NCBI GenBank assembly: GCA_022570795.1
Contig: JAKUDP010000004.1
Span: 806,001 to 870,000, forward strand
Source of the DNA: Sphaerulina vaccinii
Taxonomy: Eukaryota > Ascomycota > Dothideomycetes > Mycosphaerellales > Mycosphaerellaceae
Length of the DNA stretch: 64,000 nucleotides
Direction of reading: 5' to 3'
Of this stretch, positions 41,880 through 52,025 are shown piece by piece. Position 1 is the first letter of the stretch, and every line of letters begins with the position of its first letter. The notes below the pieces were generated by a model, which worked only from the letters and a program-made list of their open reading frames with translations, made no database searches and was not told the origin of the DNA. The position numbers were made by a program, and so were the translations under genes.

Positions 41880-44800
41880 ATGGACGCTGCCGCCCTCCGC
41901 ACGCGCATCCAGGCCACGCTGACCCCCGACGGCGATGTCAGGTCTCATGCTGAAACCGAGTTGAAGGCAGCTGAAGAACAACCGGGCTTCCTCGATGCGC
42001 TGCTCAATATCCTCGAGGCCGAGCAGGACAACGGAGTCAGGCAGTCGACAGCTATCTACTTCAAGAACCGCGTTAACAAGGGCTGGGCCAAGCCTGACGA
42101 AGCACCACCCACGAGTACCGCCATCCAGGACAATGAAAAGGCCGCCGTCCGCCAGCGACTCGTTCCCGTCATCGCCAAATCGCACCCGAACATCCGTCCC
42201 CAGCTCATAGTTGCCTTGCAGAAGATCCTGCACTGCGACTTCCCTAAGCAATGGCCAGATTTCGTCCATGTCACCAACAACCTCCTCCACTCACAAGATG
42301 TTGCGTCTGTCTTCGCTGGTCTGCAGTGTCTCCTCGCCATCTGCAGGACGTATCGATTCAAGCTGGGAGACAGCAGGGGCGACTTTGACAAGATTGTGGA
42401 GGCTACCTTCCCACAACTGTTGAACATCGGAAATAGCTTGGTGAATGAGGAGAGTCTCGAGGCGGGTGAGATGCTGAGGACAGTGCTGAAGGCCTACAAG
42501 CACGCGATCTACTTTGAGCTACCACAGCAGCTGCGATCACACCAAGCAATGGTGGATTGGTGCACGTTATTCCTACGAGTGGTTGCAAAGACGCCCCCAG
42601 AGAACTCGATGATGGAGGACCTGGACGAGCGAGAGATCAATCACTGGTGGAAGTGCAAGAAGTGGGCATACGTGAACTTGAACAGATTGTTCGTAAGATA
42701 CGGCAACCCGGCGAGCTTGCAAAAGGGCAATGGCGAGGACTACTCTGCGGTGGCGAAGAGCTTCATTGCTACATTTGCGCCAGAAATTCTGAAGGGATAC
42801 CTTGGGCAGATTGAGTTATGGGTGGGCAAGAAGGTATGGCTGAGCAAGCCATGTCTGTCCTACACTCTGGGTTTCTTGGACGAGTGCGTGAAGCCAAAGG
42901 CCATGTGGGATCACTTGAAGCCGCACATGCCTATTCTTATCGAGCACCTGCTCTTCCCAGTCTTGTGCCAGACAGACGAGGATCTCGAGCAGTTCGAAGA
43001 GGAGCCTGCTGAGTACCTGCACCGCAAGCTGAACTTCTACGAAGAAGTGTCTGCGCCAGACGTCGCAGCGACCAACTTCCTTGTCACACTCACCAAGGCC
43101 CGAAGGAAGCAGACTTTCGAAGTCTTGGCTTTCATCAACAACATCGTGAACAAGTACGAGGCTGCGCCGGAGGACCAGAAGAACCCACGGGAAAAGGAAG
43201 GTGCTCTGCGCATGATAGGCACACTCGCAAATGTCATCCTGGGAAAGAAGAGCCCTATTGCAGACCAGGTCGAGTACTTCTTCGTGCGACATGTCTTCCC
43301 AGAGTTCCGCAGCCCGCACGGATTCCTGCGAGCGCGTGCTTGTGATACTTTGGAGAAGTTCGAGTCCCTTGACTTCAAGGATCCAAACAACCTCTCGATT
43401 ATCTACAGGAACATCCTCGAGTCTATGGCCGATCCAGATTTGCCTGTACGAGTGGAAGCTGCGCTGGCCCTTCAGCCTCTCATCAGACACGATCCTATCC
43501 GAGTCATGATGCAGCAAAACATTCCTCAGATCATGCAGCAACTACTCAAACTCGCCAACGAGGTCGATGTCGATGCACTGGCGAATGTCATGGAGGATTT
43601 CGTCGAAGTATTCGCTGCCGAGCTCACACCGTTCGCTGTCGCGCTCAGTGAGCAACTCAGGGATACATATGTCAGAATCGTGCGAGAACTCATCGAGCGA
43701 AACCAGGGGAAGGACGGTGAGGATGGCTACGGCGACTTCTTGGACGACAAGAGCATAACAGCTTTGGGAGTTCTGCAGACAATTGGCACACTCATTCTTA
43801 CACTGGAGAGCACACCAGATGTCCTGGCACGCCTGGAGCAGATTCTTATGCCTGTCATCACGATAACTCTGGAGCACAAGCTGTACGATCTCTACAACGA
43901 AGTATTCGAGATCATCGACAGCTGCACATTCGCCGCCAAAGTGATCTCACCAACCATGTGGCAAGCCTTCGAGCTCATCCACAGGACGTTCAAGTCTGGT
44001 GCTGAGCTGTACCTTGAAGATATGCTACCTGCACTCGAGAACTTCGTCAACTATGGATGGCGACAACTTCTTGAAAGCCCACAACACCTCGACGCAATCG
44101 TCGATATGGTGCGCACCATCTTCAAGGACGATAAAGTCGGCGGCGTGGACCGGATATGCGGCTGCAAGCTAGCAGAAATCCTTATGCTCAACCTGAAAGG
44201 TGGTATCGACAACTATGTGCCAGAGTTCATTCAGCTAGCCATGACAGTGCTTACGAACGACGACCTGAAGGTTAAAAGCTACAGGATACATCTCATGGAG
44301 ATGGTCATCAACGCAATCTACTACAACCCTCGACTTGCGCTTACTGTGCTTGAAGCGAATGGCTGGACGAATAAGTTCTTCAGCTTGTGGTTCTCCAGCA
44401 TCGATAGCTTCACACGCGTGCATGACAAGAAGCTCTCGATTGGCGCCATCACATCACTGCTGTCGTTGCGAGGCGACGAGGTGCCACAAAGTGTACAACC
44501 TGGCTGGCCAAGATTACTCCAAGGTGTCGTACGCCTGTTCCAGACTCTGCCCGCCGCTCTCAAGAACCGAGAGGAGGCTCAGAAGGAAGACGACTATGGG
44601 CTGTCTGGTGACTACGACGATGACGAAGAGGTGAGTTCTGATCGTGTTTGATTTGTGTTGTATAGTACTAATGGCCTTCCAGGAAGAAGAGGAGTGGGAA
44701 GCCGAAGACTGGGAAGCCGAAGAGACTGAAGAAACCACCGACGTGAAAGACGAAAGCACTGCTTACCTCGACTTCCTCAGCCAGCAAGCGAGTAAATTCA

Positions 44801-45135
44801 ATGCTGCCGTCGGCGAAGATGAAGGTGACGACGAGCTCGAGGAAGAGAGCTTATTGGAAACTCCGCTTGACTCGATGGAGCCCTATCAATTGTTCAAGTC
44901 CACGCTTGAGAGTAAGTCCATACCTTATGCCTTGAGATATTGCACTGCTAAATCTGTCACAGCAATGCACACCACACAACCACAGTTCTACACCCAGCTC
45001 TACGGCATGCTTTCGCCCGAGGAGCAAATAATAGTCCAGAATGCCTTCGAGCAAGCGACGAAGATCCAGCAAGCTCAGCAACAGGCTTCTGCTGGCGATG
45101 CCACCACTCCTACACAGACCAACGGCGGAGCCTAG
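41880..45135 (+). CDS. NMD5: Importin-7/8-type karyopherin (Nmd5/Sxm1-like), three exons (1050 aa)
   Basis: Exons 41880-44630, 44683-44911 and 44963-45135. Introns are 44631-44682 and 44912-44962. ATG 41880 (MDAAALRTRIQATLTPDGDV) follows an ATTCATTCATTC run; the frame is open further upstream but not coding-like. The importin-beta N-terminal Ran-binding repeat (SHAETELKAAEEQPGFLDAL; IYFKNRVNKGW) begins an all-helical HEAT solenoid, with ILESMADPDLPVRVEAALAL and NWxxL-like ENFVNYGWRQLLESPQHLDA as in importin-7/Nmd5. An acidic loop (DDDEEEEEEWEAEDWEAEE) spans intron 1 near the C-terminus, also a family trait. It imports ribosomal proteins, histones or TFIIS-like cargo by analogy. The second intron is 51 nt with no stop, so retention would stay in frame. 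Confidence 0.9.
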
Positions 45136-45953
45136 ATGTCTCGCAGAGTGGTCCTGCAGATCATGGGCCGTATGGCGATCTCGGCCTCGCTACGAAGGCA
45201 AATTTGGGACGCATGGCTAGATGAGTTCGAATTCCGAAATAACCCAATTAGATGCCCATGTGGATTCTGTTGAAGTAATGGAGCACACTGGAACAGTCCT
45301 GAGCTAGAGAGATTGCTGCACGAGCAGGAGCCAGAGAATCTGCTTCTCTCGTGGCAGGGCTCGGGACCGGGCAAATGAAGGGCAAGAAGACTATCGTGTT
45401 GTCACTTGGAAAGCGATGTCAGAGATGACCGATGGAGATGTTGTCTATGAGGTATGAGTGACAAGCACGCCGTTGTGTTTTGATAGCGTTGATGTGCCTG
45501 AATGGAACGACAAGTTCACTTGAACACTGTGTATACTATGCTTCTACGTGTGACGTTCTATCTCTGCTAATTGACCGCTGATATAGCACTGAGTACCCAG
45601 ACAGCCCAGCGATGTGGATTAATCGCATTTCAGGGATACAGTATAGTATTTGCTCTGCAGCCGTGTAGTCTCGTGCTTCATGACTGCTTGAGATAAGATC
45701 TGCTCAGGGCCGCGATCTCTCGCATTAAACCGCGGCCTGAGTCGGTGAATGCTGTTACTTTTCAGCATAGTCACGGAAGGAGACGCTGAGCGAGATCAAG
45801 ATTGTGGAGGACTTTGTTATTGATGTGCTGCAATCTCCACTCTGAGGTACGGCAGAGGGTTGTCTTTGTTTCAAGCCTGCTGTTGCCAATTGGCTCAATG
45901 CTCCACCAGATTTTAGCCCTTCCTCTCCGTCGATGCCAGTTGTAGAGACACTT
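45136..45953. other. Convergent intergenic region, ~820 bp
   Basis: Between the importin and F-box gene 3' ends. Small open frames without domains; nothing identified. Confidence 0.4.
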
Positions 45954-46922
45954 TCATCCCTCGTTCGCCGTCGCGTCCTTCTCGGCCATCTCGCGCCACT
46001 CATCCTCAGATGGGACAGTCACGCCGTACAAGTCGATATCGAGCCCGCCATAGACCTTGAAGCCACGATACCCCTCCTCCCGTAGTTCTTCGATATATTG
46101 TTGCAATGTTATATTCTCTCTCTTCACTGGCCTGAAACCAGCAAGCATCCGACTCGCTCTTTTAGAGCCATCACCGGGGCTCTTCAGAGCGTCGAAGATG
46201 TCTTGAAACGTGACGCCATCCGACTTGCGCACGATCCAGTCCATTTGAAAAAACTTGACATCTTCGGGGCTTCCTTCCTTCTTGGCCCTGAAGATGCGTG
46301 TGATTCGCACTTTCTGGCAAGGTGGATCACAGATTTGTGAAAGTAGTGAGTTCCGGGCGCCAGAGATTGAGCCGAGCTTATCTGTTGCCTTAGCAGAGAG
46401 AGTGATTCTCGCACCTTCGCAGCGGTAATAGTCTGCTCGTCGTGCACATTCATCTATGTGGAAGACATTGAGAGACAGGAGAGGATTGAGCCTGACTGGA
46501 TTTACAATGGGTGTAAGCCAGGATCCCGTTTCAAGGGCTAAGGGTGTGTCGGTGGCAACAGAGGACCACGTCAGGCCTGTACGGTCGAGCTTCCAGACTT
46601 CTTTGGCAGTGGATGCTGTGGATGGCAAGAGAAACAGCCTCTTCTTGATATCGATCGAGGTGCTGACTAGAGACCCCCACTGGTGAGATACACGGGATGC
46701 GCTGTATATTGAACGGACAGGCAGATGTACAAGGATGTTCTCTAGGAGTTCGGTTGTGTTGGAGACAGCTCTGCGAGCGGCATCCAGAACCATCAGCCTT
46801 GTGACTCGAGTGGTGAGTGCCGCGGCGTTCGCTTTTGGCGCGGAGCGCCTGGTGCTCACCTTGCGTGGTGATGTGGTCTTGTCGATGTGGGCTCCAGGCG
46901 CCTTGCGCTTCTTGCCCACCAT
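45954..46922 (-). CDS. F-box-like protein of the Dothideomycete type (~322 aa)
   Basis: The frame extends to 47132, but ATG 46922 (MVGKKRKAPGAHIDKTTSPR) gives the usual start for this family: a basic tail, then AARRAVSNTTELLENILVHLPVRSIYSASRVSHQWGSLVSTS, where ELLENILVHLPVRSI resembles the F-box helix 1-2 core. The rest (KVWKLDR-like, NPLLSLNVFHIDECA, then VRITRIFRAKKE and a C-terminal FKVYGGLDIDLYGVTVPS) is typical of expanded, uncharacterised F-box families in Dothideomycetes. F-box proteins recruit substrates to SCF ubiquitin ligases; here the substrate domain is unknown. No intron is seen. Confidence 0.7.
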   Translation of the reverse strand: MVGKKRKAPGAHIDKTTSPRKVSTRRSAPKANAAALTTRVTRLMVLDAARRAVSNTTELLENILVHLPVRSIYSASRVSHQWGSLVSTSIDIKKRLFLLPSTASTAKEVWKLDRTGLTWSSVATDTPLALETGSWLTPIVNPVRLNPLLSLNVFHIDECARRADYYRCEGARITLSAKATDKLGSISGARNSLLSQICDPPCQKVRITRIFRAKKEGSPEDVKFFQMDWIVRKSDGVTFQDIFDALKSPGDGSKRASRMLAGFRPVKRENITLQQYIEELREEGYRGFKVYGGLDIDLYGVTVPSEDEWREMAEKDATANEG

Positions 46923-47668
46923 TATGAACGCTTGGTAATGTTTCGGACGGTCAGGTGCTTGATATGATGTGATGCTTTTCCCAGCAGAAGGTGGTCGCAC
47001 TGTGTTGATGAATGCTCTCTGGAGTTGGGGCGAATTTAATGTACCCCTTTGTTGTCGTCGCTCCAACAGGCGTGAAGGTCGTCCGTACAGTGGAGAGCAA
47101 CTCTGTTTATAGACGTAAGCGTTCCAAGGCACGAAGTATTGTGCGCTTTCCCAAGGTTACTAAGAGACTGTGAAGTGTCGAGAACTTCACGATCTCTTTT
47201 GTGATGTCGAATAAATCCGAGGAGGCTGTATAAAGTGTTAAGCAGTAAGTTCGAACATAGGCCCTAGGATTGGTCGACTGTGCTTAAGCATTGCTCCCGT
47301 AAGCTACCAGTTATCCGCGCCCGCCTTTCGCACCTGAATTTCCTACGAGCTGGTATCAGTCTGGAAAGCCAGAGACGCATCTCTCGCCTGACGGATCCAG
47401 GATGAAGGTAGTTTTTGCTGAGCTGATCTGTAGATAAGAAGCAATTTGACCCCTGGGTGGTCCTCCTTTCAGTCAGATGTGCTTCTCACACTTGTATGTT
47501 GGTCCTGAGCTTAGTGTGCGGTGTGGCTGGTGATATGCATCTCCTTCCCTGGGGCCTGCTGAGTCCGACGTCGCCGGCATGTCAGGAAGCTCCAATCGCA
47601 CGTCTGCGCAGCATATGGACCAAAGCCCAGTTTGCAAAGCACGCGACTTGTGTCTTCCTGTTCTGTGT
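46923..47668. other. Intergenic region, ~750 bp
   Basis: Upstream of the F-box gene and downstream of the YggS-like gene. The plus-strand ORF 47457-47936 is antisense to the YggS-like coding sequence and is discounted. Nothing else was identified. Confidence 0.4.
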
Positions 47669-48529
47669 TCATAGTATCTTCGCATCCTTCTTCGCAGGCC
47701 TGCCGCCAAAGATGGTCGTTCCTACCCTCACTTCGTCACTACCTGCCGATATGGCAGCCTCAAAGTCCTGGCTCATGCCCATGCTCAACTTCAGCTCGTC
47801 TTTCTCGATACCAAGGTCGCTGGCCACCTTGTCTCTGGTCTCTCGCAGCGCCACAAAATCTTCGTTCAGAGCGTCTGCTGAAGATGACTCCCGACTTCTG
47901 GCAATAGCCCCAATGGTCATCAGGCCTGCTAGCTGAAGACTGGGACACTGCTCACGCACATGCTTGCATAGCTCTGATGCATCCTTCGGCTCTACGCCAC
48001 TCTTGCTCTCTTCTCCTGATGTGTTCACTTGCACCAGTACGCGCAGCTTCTCTGCCAACGACTCCTTCTCGGCTAAAGACTTTCTTCCTTTCTCCAACTC
48101 ATTCGCCTTCTTCGCAGTATCCACACTGCTCACGCACCACAGATTGGGCACCTCTGAAGCAAGCGGCTTGCACTTGTTGCTCTGCAGTCCCCCAATCATA
48201 TGCCATCGTATCGATCGTGGTAAAAGGCTCGCTTTCTTGGTCAACTCGTCCGAGTAGTTTTCGCCAAAGTCATTCTGCTTCAGCTCGGACTGGTGCAGCG
48301 CAAGGATATCCGTCGCCGGTTTCAATTTCGATACTGCGATCACGCGGACCTATACCATATTAGCACTGCCATTTTTAAAATGCTATACCTCTATACCTCT
48401 CAGACATACATTACGACTTCCTCGCACAGCATCTACTCGCTTCACAACCTGTTCGAGACTTTCCACGAGCACTTTCGCGCGGCCTGGATCAACACGCATC
48501 TCCTCTGCTCCCTTCTCTGACTCTGGCAT
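47669..48529 (-). CDS. YggS/PROSC-family pyridoxal-phosphate homeostasis protein, two exons (266 aa)
   Basis: Exon 1 48410-48529 (MPESEKGAEEMRVDPGRAKV) and exon 2 47669-48349. The intron 48350-48409 (GTATGT...TATAG) closes in phase 0 to give SRN-VRVIAVSKLKPATDI. The PLP lysine is in VIAVSKLKPA. Further family motifs are FGENYSDELTKKA, RWHMIGGLQSNK, VLVQVNTSGEESKSGVEP, LAGLMTIGA and the phosphate-binding end LSMGMSQDFEAAI...EVRVGTTIFGGR. This is the alanine-racemase-like N-terminal barrel without the second domain. YggS/PROSC/Ybl036c binds PLP and keeps its level balanced; it is cytosolic or mitochondrial and no enzyme activity is known. All hallmarks are intact. Confidence 0.93.
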
Positions 48530-49416
48530 CTCACTGGCTATTCCTTTGCCTTCACGATTTGCCGTCGATGGTGTCTTGGCTGAAAAGTGTCTAGCATGAA
48601 GTCATCACAGTCATGGAGAGACTCGGTTTAGCTTTGCAGCGAACCCCGGACGATCTTTCTTCGGGAAGTGAAAGAAAGTTGTGAGATCGACAGGCACCAC
48701 AACAACTTCACCACCCTCCACCGGACACAGACAATCGGTACCATTGAGATGCCGCCATGACTACCCATTACCTCGTGGAGGTACAAGCCGTTCAGTCACC
48801 AATAGCAGCACGATTGCCACCACTTCCACGACTTTGCTGAACACTTGGCAGATTTCTCCAGCAGCCATTTCCTCCTCCCAATCAAGACTATTACTCCCAG
48901 CAGTGTTCGGTGGACGACAGAGCTGAGCGAGCGATTTGAGCAGAGATGAGTCGCAAGCTGCTATATGATGTTTGTGGCTATGAGAGCGAATACGCGTAGC
49001 ACCTGAAATGCTTATACCCGCCGAACAAACAGTCGACGTTCCAGGAACTAGTCGCTGCCATCCTGACAAGCGTGACAGTGGCGCGTGAAGAGCCACTTCT
49101 CCACGCGAATAAGTGCGGGCACACTTTCACCGAAGTTCTCGAGATCCCACCTGCCCTTACATGGTATGTAAGATCTATAAGTGCAGCCAAGGCATACCAC
49201 ATCACCACTACCAGAAAGAGGCGTAGGGCCCCACAAGATCTGCGGCTAGTGTATGTACCTCCTCCTCTCGCGACAATGGTCTCGCGAGTTCGTCGTGGGC
49301 GCTGTAGCGGCAAACCGCGAGGGCATTGGTCATCGACGAGACTTGGTAGGTCTTTCTTAAGCATGTTCGTCCTTCGCTGAGAGCTTCCACTTCTATCATA
49401 TCCACAAGAAGCCAAT
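48530..49416. other. Divergent intergenic region, ~890 bp
   Basis: Shared upstream DNA of the YggS-like (-) and GH78-like (+) genes. Frames on the minus strand at 48761-49432 overlap each other and have no domain. No feature is supported. Confidence 0.4.
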
Positions 49417-51608
49417 ATGCGTACCTCAGCATTGGCAGCTCTGGGCTTCTCTAGTCTGGCTACAGCAGCTTACAATGAATACATTCTAGCACCAACCTCC
49501 AGAACGATCATACCCACCTCTGTCTACCAAGTCAATGGCACTGTTGACAACGCAGAAGGACTACTCCTTAGTGCCGAAGGCACTACAACTTTCCGGGACG
49601 ACTCGACAGTAACATACGACTTTGGAAAGGTTCGTCTTCACGATCAGCCCAAGATCAGACCATGGTCGTTGACAGGACCATAGAATATCGCAGGTCTCAC
49701 AACTCTGGTCATCGGCGAGGTCGATGCAGATCAGTACATCGGTATTGCGTACTCAGAGAGCTCGCTATGGATCTCACGAGAGGGTAGCGATGCTACAGCA
49801 GATGCCGGTCTCGATGAGGTACTCTGGTTCCAGCCCACCGGCCCTGGTAACTACACTGTCGACCCTAGTCACGTTCGAGGAGGCTTCAAGTACCTGAGCT
49901 TGATCCACAATACGACTGGCAATTTGGCAGTCGAGCATCTCACTGTGCATTTCACGGCTATGCCGCACATTGCCGATGACCAGATCGCAGAGTACAGTGG
50001 TTACTTTCACAGCAACGATGAGCTTGTGAATAGAGTCTGGTATGCAGGTGCATATACAAACCAGCTGTGCACAGTAAGTCGTACACATCAGCGACATTGT
50101 TCCAAGCTGATATCGATCAGATCGACCCACACTATGGCGATGCGCTGCCGTTCATTGGAACCATTGACTCAGACCAGAAAGGGGACGATACGCCACCGAA
50201 TCCGTGGTACAGCAACTACACTATCACCAATGGCACATCAACCCTCGTCGATGGTGCGAAGCGCGATCGTCTCGTCTGGGCAGGAGATATGGCCATCGGA
50301 GTACCAGCAATCATCGTATCATATGCCGATCTCATCTCGGTCGCAAATTCGCTGGACTCGCTTTTCCAGCGTCAGAACGAGTCTGGTCTGCTCCCGTATG
50401 CCGGCGTACCCTTCCCATCAGCAATTTCGTTTACCTATCACTTGTACACACTGATCGGGGTTTCGGACTACTATCTCTACTCCGGCGACCTGGACTACGC
50501 CCGCGGGAAGTGGGATGCTTACAAGCGTGCTATTGACTGGTCTCTGTCCAGTATCGATGACAGTGGTATGATGAATGTCACAAGCCCAAATGACTGGCTC
50601 CGTTTCGGCATGGGCGGCCACAACATCGAAGCCAACGCTATCCTGTACTACACTCTCTACCAATCGATCCTCCTAGGTGAAGCTCTCGGTGAAGACGAAG
50701 CTCTCCTCACCAACTGGACTACAATTGCCGAGAAGATCAAGTCGTCCGCAAATGAACTCCTCTGGGACGAGAGCACAGGCCTCTTCAAAGACAACGAAAC
50801 CACAACTCTCAGTCCTCAAGATGGCAACTCCTGGGCCATCGTCTCAAACATCACACAATCAGCCGAGCAGAACGAACGCATCTCCTCTGGTCTCGCATCT
50901 CGCTGGGGTGACTACGGAGCACCCGCACCAGAAGCCGCAGACGCCGTCTCGCCTTTCATCTCAGGCTTCGAGCTACAAGCTCACTTACTTGCAGAGAACA
51001 CCACAGCAGCTCTAGACCTGATCCGACTTCAGTGGGGTTTCATGCTAGACGACCCGCGCATGACCAATAGCACTTTCATCGAAGGCTACGCTATTGATGG
51101 AAGACTTCACTATGCGCCGTACACCAACGATCCTCGCGTTAGTCATGCTCATGGCTGGGCGACAGGACCTACCTCGACTTTGACCTTCTATATCGCTGGT
51201 ATACACATTCTATCGGCAGGTGGCAAGACGTGGGAGCTCAGTCCAAGACCGGGAGATTTGACATTCGTGGATGCTGGATTCGTGACTACCGTGGGCTCTT
51301 TTGCTTCACAGGTTAATGCTTCTAGCTCGGGAGTCGTCACTGGTTTCAAGTTCAGCACACCGATTGGAACAACAGGACGCGTGAGTCTGCCTGGTCTGAG
51401 CGGGAAGCTACGAAGTGAGAACGGAACTTCTGTCAGACTCGTGGGGGGCGAGGTAAGTGGCATTGCAGGTGGTACTTGGACACTCGTGCTCGATGGTTCG
51501 AACGCAACGTTGCCTGTTCCTTATACTGGAGGAAGTGGAAGTACGTCTGGCGCAGTGTCAGCGTTGGCGTTGGCGTTGGTAGCTGCTGCTTGTGCTCTTC
51601 TTCTGTAG
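49417..51608 (+). CDS. Secreted, GPI-anchored GH78-like alpha-L-rhamnosidase (six-hairpin fold), three exons (696 aa)
   Basis: Exons 49417-49629, 49684-50073 and 50121-51608. Introns 49630-49683 and 50074-50120 close in phase 0. Signal peptide MRTSALAALGFSSLATAAYN. Then a beta region (VTYDFGK-NIAGLTTLVIGEVDA) precedes an (alpha/alpha)6 barrel: GAKRDRLVWAGDMAIG carries the acidic residues and KRDR-W-GD pattern of fungal GH78-type enzymes, with SPNDWLRFGMGGHNIEANAI, FISGFELQAHLL and SHAHGWATGPTSTLTFYIAG downstream. The tail GSTSGAVSALALALVAAACALLL is a GPI-anchor signal, so the enzyme should be held at the plasma membrane or wall. Many N-glycosylation sites. It likely removes terminal rhamnose or related sugars; exact specificity is not predictable. 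Confidence 0.82.
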
Positions 51609-52025
51609 AGATTGCATGACATGATGGCCGCTTCTGCTACCTCTCGAACCTCTCTGCTCATTCAGGACACTTTACCCTTACACCCAGTTCGACTCTAGCT
51701 GGTTGCGACAGTCCGTGCAAGAGCCTGTAGAAGTGGCGAGGTGGCGGAGCTGCTCAATCAGTGGGTCTGCTTTTGAGCGGACACGGATAGAATAGGCTGA
51801 CCAGCGGTCTAAATGGCTACCGTAGAAGTGGAATGTGGTAGATCGGATGCGAGTATGATGGTCATCATCCTATCGATCAAGCTAACAAGCACCCGGTCTG
51901 GTAGCCATACGTTACAAGTTGAGCCTCGTATATAGGTATTGAAGTGCTATACAAGGTAGTCTGATCATTACGAGTCATTAGGTATCATGTCGCAGGGACC
52001 ACTGTAGGTCTAGGTTCTGTCGTAT
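51609..52025. other. Convergent intergenic region, ~420 bp
   Basis: Between the 3' ends of the GH78-like and sedolisin genes. No gene or repeat was identified. Confidence 0.4.

Noticed and set aside
47457..47936. 159-codon plus-strand ORF
   Set aside because: Antisense to the YggS/PROSC coding sequence, which has clear family motifs.
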